Source: Pseudomonadota bacterium
Lineage (GTDB): Bacteria > Pseudomonadota > Alphaproteobacteria > JAAXGF01
Length of the DNA stretch: 5,792 nt
Direction of reading: 5' to 3'
NCBI GenBank assembly: GCA_022563655.1
Contig: JADFMW010000168.1
Location: forward strand, 1 to 5,792
In this document: piece by piece, positions 1-3,929 of the stretch
Numbering within the stretch: the first letter of the stretch is position 1
Layout of the letters: every line of letters starts with the position of its first letter
Translations under genes and position numbers: made by a program
The notes under the pieces: generated by a model
Seen by the model: only the letters and a program-made list of their open reading frames with translations
Database searches by the model: none
Told to the model about the DNA's origin: nothing

Positions 1-189
1 ATCTGCGGCCAGCGGGCAAACACTGAAAACGCGCGGCACGGTAAATTGGGATATTTTGCTCGCCTGGGATATCTAACTCGTTTTGCCGGTTATGATTATG
101 AGAACCCATCGGGGGCAGTGGAATTTTCGGGTGGAAAACCACTCTCGGGGAATGAATCAACCAAACCACTTCGTTTCTTAGCCAACTAA
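1..189 (+). CDS. Possible 3' end of an unidentified gene (truncated by window edge)
   Basis: A reading frame open from the first base gives 62 residues before a TAA at 187-189. The other two forward frames are interrupted in this stretch. The residue mix is balanced and protein-like: it has Gly/Tyr/Phe-rich segments (for example GKLGYFARLGYL, about residues 15-26) and a polar end, PLRFLAN. I do not recognise a family. The start lies outside the window, so length and function are unknown. It would be convergent with the leftward small ORF ending at 330. A competing leftward frame (2-196, ATG at 194-196) is also open but gives a Pro/His-rich, less protein-like sequence. The call rests only on frame openness and composition over 62 codons, which is weak evidence. 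Confidence 0.35.
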   Translation: MCGQRANTENARHGKLGYFARLGYLTRFAGYDYENPSGAVEFSGGKPLSGNESTKPLRFLAN

Positions 190-329
190 CACCCATCGAA
201 TCAGCTTTCACAAGCTATTCCACACTCGATTTCGCAAAACAGTGAAAGGCTATGTATCGGCAACGCCTTGGATAGCTTCGATCTCTCACCAAAACCGCAC
301 TATTTCCCGAGAGAAACAGTCAATTCGCT
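190..329. other. Convergent intergenic gap, no gene seen
   Basis: This AT-richer gap lies between the rightward partial frame ending at 189 and the leftward small ORF ending at 330. It contains short complementary pairs: CTTTCAC at 205-211 with GTGAAAG at 242-248, and AAGCTAT at 212-218 with ATAGCTT at 272-278. Neither pair is followed by a T-run, so I do not call a terminator. I see no supported coding frame, promoter or RNA gene here. Confidence 0.4.
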
Positions 330-503
330 CTACCCCCGCGACAAGATTTCCTCCTCCCGAAAATTGAGCCGAAAAATCTGTTTGTTCAACTCTGATGCTT
401 CGCGCCGAAGCCGATCTCGTTGCTTCACCAACGAGTCGCGCTCAACCCGGAGTTTTTCAACTTCCGCCGCCTTATCTTTTACTGGTATTCCCATCTTGCC
501 CAC
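330..503 (-). CDS. Small coiled-coil protein, 57 aa, function unknown
   Basis: This leftward ORF starts at GTG (501-503) and ends at TAG (330-332). An AGGAAA Shine-Dalgarno-like sequence (513-518) lies 9 nt upstream of the GTG. An in-frame ATG three codons in (492-494) has no such site, so GTG is preferred. Residues about 14-46 are rich in Glu, Lys, Arg and Leu with heptad-like spacing of hydrophobics (for example EVEKLRVERDSLVKQRDRL), typical of an alpha-helical coiled coil. There is no signal peptide, membrane segment or Cys motif. Codon use is less GC-biased than in rph or hrcA. It lies downstream of the gene at 646-1221 on the same strand, separated by a region carrying inverted arrays of 9-bp repeats. 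I do not recognise the family. A dimerising accessory protein of a mobile element is one possibility, but that is inference only. Confidence 0.5.
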   Translation of the reverse strand: MGKMGIPVKDKAAEVEKLRVERDSLVKQRDRLRREASELNKQIFRLNFREEEILSRG

Positions 504-524
504 AATGAAGCGTTTCCTGCCGGA

Positions 525-543
525 TAGGACGGATAGGACGGAT
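525..543. repeat. Left arm of an inverted pair of 9-bp tandem repeats
   Basis: Two direct copies of TAGGACGGA (525-533 and 534-542) plus one further T form a 19-bp arm. The arm is the exact reverse complement of 621-639. Three bases before it (GGA, 522-524) continue the periodicity. The arm lies just upstream of the ribosome-binding site of the small leftward ORF, so it could act as a protein-binding site, or in RNA as one side of a long stem. Confidence 0.85.
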
Positions 544-620
544 GATTCCTTTTCTCATCTAAGGGGTTTTTACAGGAGTGTAGGGCGGGGGCCATGTGTC
601 CTTAAACTACATAAGGGCGC

Positions 621-648
621 ATCCGTCCTATCCGTCCTAAGCGTCCTA
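621..648. repeat. Right arm: three 9-bp repeats that include the upstream gene's stop codon
   Basis: Read on the minus strand, positions 648 to 621 are TAGGACGCT, TAGGACGGA, TAGGACGGA and a final T: three tandem 9-bp units, the first diverged. The 19 bp at 621-639 match 525-543 exactly in inverted orientation, with 77 bp between the arms. The first TAG of the array (646-648) is the stop codon of the gene at 646-1221. Because the unit is a multiple of three, every unit presents TAG in that frame. Confidence 0.85.
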
Positions 649-1221
649 CCGCTCGGCATCCATTTTTAGGGTATTCGCGATGGCCTTTTCGATGTCTCGG
701 CGGACGACTGAACCCGGCTCGATCGCCTCGGGAACCCACACAAAACCGCGGCCCCAGGATCGGGAAGGTTCGACTCGCAATCGCTTCAATTGTCCCTCGT
801 CAATTCGCTGCTTGAGCATCCGGCCGAGTGCGACCGGACTCTTTCTTTCGGTCATCACGTAGTTATGCCATCGACACGCGATGATAGACGGCAGAAAGAC
901 CTCTTCGGTGTCCGGGTCAAAATAGGCGATCGAGCTGCCGGTCTCGTCTTCGATATAGAGCGCGAGGTTCTCGAAGATGAACTCTTCCTCTTCCTCGCCG
1001 CCGCCGCGCACGATGCCGTCGATGATCACGGTCTGCTGCTGTTCAGCCACAATCGTGACGATGACGTTGTCGCCATCGGCGAGAATTTCGATGGGTCGGC
1101 CTTCGCTGTCGAGGATCTCGACCTTGTCGCCCTCGGCGACTTCAATCTCGGTGCCGGGCTCGAGCTTGAGTTCCCGAACGGTGCCGTCCTCGCTCGTGAT
1201 GCGAACAGTAAGAAGAGCCAT
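646..1221 (-). CDS. Hypothetical 191-aa protein, apparently chimeric (acidic beta-rich N-half, basic C-half)
   Basis: The ORF runs leftward from ATG (1219-1221) to TAG (646-648). A purine-rich stretch with AAGGG at 1232-1236, 10 nt upstream, supports the start. Residues 1-70 alternate hydrophobic and acidic or polar residues (TVRITSEDGTV, IEVAEGDKVEIL, NVIVTIVAE), like the beta-rich N-terminal segment of large surface or RTX-type proteins. An acidic run, GGGEEEEEF, follows at 73-81. From about residue 110 the character changes to a basic, helical segment with a Trp/Gly turn (KSPVALGRMLKQRIDEG, then GRGFVWVPEA), which could be a winged-helix-like fold. Codon use changes at the same place: the first half uses GC-ending codons, while the second uses CGA, AGA, TTG, CCT and TCA. 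There is no signal peptide. I recognise no specific family. The fusion reading is an inference from composition. A candidate promoter lies at 1342-1370. Confidence 0.7.
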   Translation of the reverse strand: MALLTVRITSEDGTVRELKLEPGTEIEVAEGDKVEILDSEGRPIEILADGDNVIVTIVAEQQQTVIIDGIVRGGGEEEEEFIFENLALYIEDETGSSIAYFDPDTEEVFLPSIIACRWHNYVMTERKSPVALGRMLKQRIDEGQLKRLRVEPSRSWGRGFVWVPEAIEPGSVVRRDIEKAIANTLKMDAER

Positions 1222-1341
1222 CTTTCTTTATCCCTTGCTTGAGTGACCGGCGCCTGCCGCCGACCCCTCGGTTGATATTCCTTACGACCTCGCGGTCTGA
1301 AACACGTGGACCGCGCATAGTTCGGTCTTGGAATTGTTTGC

Positions 1342-1370
1342 ATTATCTAATACGCGCCCAACGGCGTCAT
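1342..1370 (-). promoter_or_regulatory. Candidate sigma-70-type promoter for the gene at 646-1221
   Basis: On the minus strand, ATGACG (1365-1370; 4 of 6 matches to TTGACA) is followed after exactly 17 bp by GATAAT (1342-1347; 5 of 6 matches to TATAAT). Transcription would begin near 1335, leaving a leader of roughly 110 nt before the ATG at 1221. Orientation and position fit the downstream gene, but the call rests on motif matching alone. Confidence 0.45.
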
Positions 1371-1467
1371 CACCCATATGGATGATGGAATCGCATTTTT
1401 TCCAGATGTTCCCTGGCTTTGACCCGACAACCCGTCCGGCTCGCCCAAAATGCCAGCGGACGTTGGA

Positions 1468-1491
1468 TAATGCCCTGATATTACGGCATTA
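1468..1491. repeat. Perfect 7-bp inverted repeat, TAATGCC / GGCATTA
   Basis: TAATGCC at 1468-1474 pairs exactly with GGCATTA at 1485-1491 across a 10-bp AT-rich centre (CTGATATTAC). The centre-to-centre spacing of 17 bp and the AT-rich middle resemble a dimeric regulator's operator. It could equally form a small hairpin downstream of the hemW-fusion gene. No T-tract follows in either direction. Confidence 0.4.
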
Positions 1492-1554
1492 AACAGAATT
1501 TGTCGAGACCCGGGACCCGGTCAGGCTGAGCCCCTCTGGGCGCAAAGCGAATTT

Positions 1555-2406
1555 TCAGCGCAACAGCAGGAAATTGCCCGTCGACATGCCGGCGAAGACC
1601 GAATCGGTGCCGTCGATATAGAGCCTGACGACGCCCATGCGACCGTCCGCGAAGTCGCGGCGCACGTCGTCGTGACGGCGCACTTCGAGATAGACGATCG
1701 TGCCGGTCGCCGGATAGGTCTTGCGCCAGACGGTGACCGGATTGTCGACGGTTAGCCCATCAGACAGCATCACCTTGCGGTCCCAGAGCAGCTGCGGCGG
1801 CCCGTAGACGCCCCTGAAGTGGCCCACGACGCGATCGTAGGCGCCGGTCGGAAAATTGGCGAAATACCGCGTCGCGCGACCGTCGACATAGCGCGCGATG
1901 ATTTTGGAACCCTGATAAATAACGCTGCTGATCCGGAAGACCGGTTCGATCTCGACCGGCCAGTCGTCCTCGGAAATGCAGACGTTGACCGAGCCGTGCT
2001 GCTTGGTCACGCATTTCGTATCACCGGCGTCCTCGGGGAACGCCAGGCCAAGGCCGAAGCGCGGCCCGAAACGAAGTTCGCGCGTCGGTTCGGGTACTTC
2101 GGGGTGGGCCACGACCACCGCGGCGACGGTCTCCGGCGCCATCAACGACGGTGTTCCGCCGCCGAAGTAGAGGCTGGTTACGGTACGCCCCGGAGCCAGC
2201 GCGGCGTAATGGTCGATCTCGCTCTGCAGCGCGGCCAGCCAGCGGCGCTCGTCGACGCGCTCGCGCACGTGGCTGTTGAAGTCGCAGTACGGGCACTTGG
2301 CGAGGCAGAACGGCCAGTGGATGTAGACCCCGAAGCCGGTGTCGTCATCGCCCGCCGGCGGCGCCCTTCCGGCGGCGCTCAACGCTCCGCACTCCCGTCG
2401 AAGCAC
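1555..2406 (-). CDS. hemW: Truncated HemW (radical SAM) N-terminus fused in frame to an unrelated C-terminal domain
   Basis: Residues about 25-97 match HemW, the radical-SAM heme chaperone formerly annotated as a coproporphyrinogen III oxidase-like protein. They show the YIHWPFC entry, the [4Fe-4S] cysteines C34, C38 and C41 (CxxxCxxC), CDFNSH, and the SAM-contacting FGGGTPSLM at 81-89. HemW is normally about 380-400 residues, but here the homology stops near residue 97 (about 2115). The rest of the barrel and the HemW C-terminal domain are missing. Residues about 105-283 are something else: LAFPEDAGDTKC, two cysteines (C132, C143), many beta-prone stretches and an RGVYGPP motif. This resembles the C-terminal part of a secreted hypothetical protein of alphaproteobacteria (family memory, not checked). 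The start is uncertain. GTG at 2406 overlaps rdgB by 28 bp but lacks a Shine-Dalgarno. TTG at 2380-2382 overlaps the rdgB stop (TTGA) with GGGAG about 9 nt upstream. The product is unlikely to have HemW function. Confidence 0.75.
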   Translation of the reverse strand: MLRRECGALSAAGRAPPAGDDDTGFGVYIHWPFCLAKCPYCDFNSHVRERVDERRWLAALQSEIDHYAALAPGRTVTSLYFGGGTPSLMAPETVAAVVVAHPEVPEPTRELRFGPRFGLGLAFPEDAGDTKCVTKQHGSVNVCISEDDWPVEIEPVFRISSVIYQGSKIIARYVDGRATRYFANFPTGAYDRVVGHFRGVYGPPQLLWDRKVMLSDGLTVDNPVTVWRKTYPATGTIVYLEVRRHDDVRRDFADGRMGVVRLYIDGTDSVFAGMSTGNFLLLR

Positions 2407-3011
2407 GCCGCGAGGAGCTTGCGCATGGCGCGGGCGCGGTGGCTGATGGCGCGCTTCTCGGCCGGGTCCATCTCGCCGAAGGTCTCGTCGTGGCCGTCGG
2501 GAACGAAGACGGGATCGTAGCCGAAGCCGCGCTGGCCGCGCGGTGGAAAGACGAGGGCGCCGTCCACCCGGCCCTCGAACGTCTCGCAGTGGCCGTCGGG
2601 CCAGGCGAGCGCCAGCGCCGCGGCGAAGTAGGCGCGCCGGTCCGCGCCATCCGCCAGCTCGGCCTCGCGATCCGCCAGCTCGGCCTCGAGGCGGCGCATG
2701 GCGGCGGCGAAGTCGCGGCCCGGCCCGGCCCAGCGCGCCGAATGGATGCCCGGCGCCCCGCCGAGCGCGGGCACGACGAGGCCGGAGTCGTCGGCCAGCG
2801 CCGGGCCACGCGTGGCGAGCGCCGCGCCGCGCGCCTTGATCTCGGCGTTGGCGGCAAAGCTCGCACCGGTCTCGTCGGGCTCGGCGAGGCCGAGGTCGGA
2901 GGCCGTCACCACCGCGACGCCGAACGGGGCCATCAGCTCGCGAATCTCGCGCACCTTTCCCGAATTGTGGCTGGCGACGGTCAACCTGCCGCCGGCGAAC
3001 CGGCGCGCCAT
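2379..3011 (-). CDS. rdgB: RdgB/HAM1-family dITP/XTP pyrophosphatase
   Basis: This cytoplasmic housecleaning enzyme hydrolyses non-canonical purine triphosphates (dITP, XTP, ITP) to monophosphate and pyrophosphate, keeping deaminated bases out of nucleic acids. The 210-aa product has the family motifs in order: the nucleotide-binding ASHNSGKVREI (SHNxGK at 14-19), ALADDSGL with acidic D74/D75 (71-78), GIHSARWAG (89-96), ETFEGRVDG, GFGYDPVFVPDG (162-173) and the C-terminal TFGEMDPAEKRAISHR (177-192). Length is normal for the family. The ATG at 3009-3011 begins 4 nt after the rph stop, so rph and rdgB are almost certainly co-transcribed and translationally coupled, as in many alphaproteobacteria. 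A 7-residue internal duplication (ELADREA/ELADGAD, 111-124) comes from a near-perfect 21-bp tandem repeat and lies between conserved motifs, where family members tend to be shorter. Confidence 0.96.
   Translation of the reverse strand: MARRFAGGRLTVASHNSGKVREIRELMAPFGVAVVTASDLGLAEPDETGASFAANAEIKARGAALATRGPALADDSGLVVPALGGAPGIHSARWAGPGRDFAAAMRRLEAELADREAELADGADRRAYFAAALALAWPDGHCETFEGRVDGALVFPPRGQRGFGYDPVFVPDGHDETFGEMDPAEKRAISHRARAMRKLLAACFDGSAER
2649..2688. repeat. 21-bp-period tandem duplication inside rdgB
   Basis: Two identical 19-bp copies (2649-2667 and 2670-2688) recur with a 21-bp period, so the reading frame is kept and seven residues are added to RdgB at about 111-124. It looks like a slippage duplication in a surface loop or helix. 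The catalytic motifs are not touched. Confidence 0.85.
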
Positions 3012-3015
3012 CGAT

Positions 3016-3738
3016 TCAGGTCTCGAGACCCACCGCGCGGCGTTGCAGCGCGATCAGATCGACAACCGCGTCCTGCGCCAGCTTCAGAAGCTCGGCGAAG
3101 CGGTCGTAGCTGAAGGGGGCGTCCTCGGCGGTGCACTGGATCTCGACGATGCCGCCCTTGGCGGTGAGCACGAAGTTGGCGTCAGCCTGCGCCGCCGAAT
3201 CCTCTTCGTAGTCGAGGTCGCAGATGGCCGTGCCCCGATAGATGCCGCAGGAGACCGCGGCGACCTGGTCGGTGAGCGGCATCGTCGGCAGAATGCCCTC
3301 CTCCATCAGCCGCGAGAAGGCCAAGCGCAGCGCCACCCAGGCGCCGGTAATCGCCGCCGTGCGAGTCCCTCCGTCGGCCTGGAGCACGTCGCAGTCGAGC
3401 CTGATCTGGCGCTCGCCCATGGCCTCGAGATCGGTCACCGCGCGCAGGCTGCGGCCAATGAGGCGCTGGATTTCGAGCGTACGTCCCGATTGCCGGCCAC
3501 GCGCCGCCTCGCGGTCGGTGCGCGTATGGGTCGAGCGCGGGAGCATGCCGTACTCGGCGGTCACCCAACCGCGGCCGGTGTCGCGCAGGAACCGGGGTGG
3601 TTTGTTCTCCACGGTCGCGGTGCACACGACGTGCGTGTCGCCAAACCGGACCAGGCACGAGCCCTCGGCGTACTTGGCGGCGCCGGGATCGAGAGTCACG
3701 GGGCGCATCTGGTTGGCGGCGCGTCCGGTGGGGCGCAT
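3016..3738 (-). CDS. rph: Ribonuclease PH
   Basis: RNase PH is a phosphorolytic 3'-5' exoribonuclease that trims tRNA 3' ends, using phosphate to release nucleoside diphosphates, and works as a hexameric ring. The 240-aa product has the normal family length. Visible hallmarks are EGSCLVRFGDTHVVCTA (25-41), GWVTAEYGMLPRSTHTR (57-73), the phosphate-site arginines R86 (GRQSGR) and R126 (ADGGTR, 121-126), the IQRLIGRSLRAV helix (90-101) and the acidic active-site segment DLDYEEDS (174-181). The ATG at 3736-3738 is chosen because MRPTGRxxxQ is the typical N-terminus and AGGAG (3743-3747) lies 4 nt upstream. The same frame is open for 35 more codons to 3843, but that part lies mostly beyond the proposed transcription start. 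The gene leads the rph-rdgB-hemW unit and diverges from hrcA. Confidence 0.97.
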   Translation of the reverse strand: MRPTGRAANQMRPVTLDPGAAKYAEGSCLVRFGDTHVVCTATVENKPPRFLRDTGRGWVTAEYGMLPRSTHTRTDREAARGRQSGRTLEIQRLIGRSLRAVTDLEAMGERQIRLDCDVLQADGGTRTAAITGAWVALRLAFSRLMEEGILPTMPLTDQVAAVSCGIYRGTAICDLDYEEDSAAQADANFVLTAKGGIVEIQCTAEDAPFSYDRFAELLKLAQDAVVDLIALQRRAVGLET

Positions 3739-3742
3739 GGCG

Positions 3743-3747
3743 CTCCT
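3743..3747 (-). promoter_or_regulatory. Ribosome binding site that fixes the rph start
   Basis: AGGAG on the minus strand lies 4 nt upstream of the ATG at 3736-3738. It is the clearest Shine-Dalgarno sequence in the window and supports this internal ATG over upstream in-frame starts. Confidence 0.75.
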
Positions 3748-3772
3748 GTCGCGTGGCGGGAGAAGCGCCGCG

Positions 3773-3801
3773 AGGCTAGCGTGCATCGTGGGCGCCGTAA
3801 A
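3773..3801 (-). promoter_or_regulatory. Candidate promoter for rph-rdgB-hemW
   Basis: On the minus strand, TTTACG (3796-3801) and TAGCCT (3773-3778) are separated by 17 bp. The -35 matches TTGACA at 4 of 6 positions. The -10 has the TAnnnT skeleton often tolerated in high-GC alphaproteobacteria but is weak against TATAAT. Transcription would start near 3766, giving a leader of about 28 nt that contains the AGGAG site before the rph ATG. Confidence 0.45.
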
Positions 3802-3820
3802 GCCCCGCCGCGCCGCGCCG

Positions 3821-3849
3821 TTGACGCCGATGCACCCGCTCACTACATT
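3821..3849 (+). promoter_or_regulatory. Sigma-70-type promoter for hrcA-grpE
   Basis: TTGACG (3821-3826; 5 of 6 matches to TTGACA) is followed after 17 bp by TACATT (3844-3849; 4 of 6 matches to TATAAT). The start site would be near 3856, inside the first of three 15-bp tandem repeats, with a leader of about 74 nt to the hrcA ATG. The promoter is back-to-back with the rph promoter, with 19 bp between their -35 hexamers. No CIRCE operator (TTAGCACTC-N9-GAGTGCTAA) is present here, so HrcA autoregulation through CIRCE is not supported at this promoter. Confidence 0.6.
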
Positions 3850-3894
3850 CCAACCGCACGCAGGCCAACCGCTTGCAGGCCAACCGCTTGCAGG
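3850..3894. repeat. Three tandem 15-bp repeats in the hrcA leader
   Basis: The unit CCAACCGCTTGCAGG occurs at 3865-3879 and 3880-3894 exactly, and at 3850-3864 with two changes (CCAACCGCACGCAGG). The array begins at the base after the hrcA -10 hexamer and covers the expected start site and early transcribed region. Copies spaced 15 bp apart could be binding sites for a regulator, or simply a slippage expansion of leader sequence. The remainder GCAGG (3896-3900) is a partial trailing copy. Confidence 0.9.
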
Positions 3895-3929
3895 CGCAGG
3901 CGGCGGAGACGCGATTTCCGGCGGTGGTA

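Larger units (their letters stand above)
1222..1554. other. 333-bp intergenic region without a recognisable gene
   Basis: This gap lies between the leftward hemW-fusion gene (ending at 1555) and the leftward gene starting at 1221. Frames on both strands are short and unconvincing. It holds a candidate leftward promoter (1342-1370), an 8-bp palindrome CCATATGG (1374-1381), a perfect 7-bp inverted repeat (1468-1474/1485-1491), and GC-rich self-complementary patches near 1510-1540 just past the hemW-fusion stop. These patches have no clear T-run in the leftward direction, so no intrinsic terminator is called. Base composition is clearly lower in GC than in the housekeeping genes to the right. 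Confidence 0.5.

Noticed and set aside
2..196. Leftward 65-codon open frame at the left edge (ATG at 194-196)
   Set aside because: It is open but Pro/His/Asn-rich with no ribosome-binding site. The overlapping rightward frame looks more protein-like, though neither is strong.
525..648. CRISPR-like array
   Set aside because: The repeats are only 9 bp, contiguous without unique spacers, and occur as one inverted pair. There are no cas genes nearby.
268..669. Rightward 133-codon frame starting at TTG, containing RTDRTD and SVLSVLSVL repeats
   Set aside because: It is antisense to the small coiled-coil ORF and runs through both repeat arrays. The amino-acid repeats are just the 9-bp DNA repeats read in frame. 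It is Ser/Arg-rich, with no convincing start or ribosome-binding site.
790..1242. Rightward 150-codon frame opposite the 646-1221 gene
   Set aside because: It is an antisense shadow. The leftward frame has an ATG with a purine-rich upstream site and a promoter candidate, and this one has neither.
1510..1540. Intrinsic terminator after the hemW fusion
   Set aside because: CCGGG/CCCGG and GCCC/GGGC patches are short and lack a T-tract on the leftward transcript.
1819..2520. Rightward 233-codon frame opposite the hemW fusion
   Set aside because: It spans the hemW joint and the rdgB end on the opposite strand. Composition is typical of an antisense shadow, and the leftward strand has the conserved radical-SAM motifs.
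3739..3843. 35-codon N-terminal extension of RNase PH
   Set aside because: The frame is open, but the family starts at MRPxGR, AGGAG precedes that ATG by 4 nt, and the candidate promoter start (about 3766) lies inside the extension.
3739..3929. CIRCE operator for HrcA autoregulation
   Set aside because: I looked for TTAGCACTC/GAGTGCTAA-like arms with a 9-bp spacer and found none. The 15-bp repeats are direct, not inverted, and unrelated in sequence.
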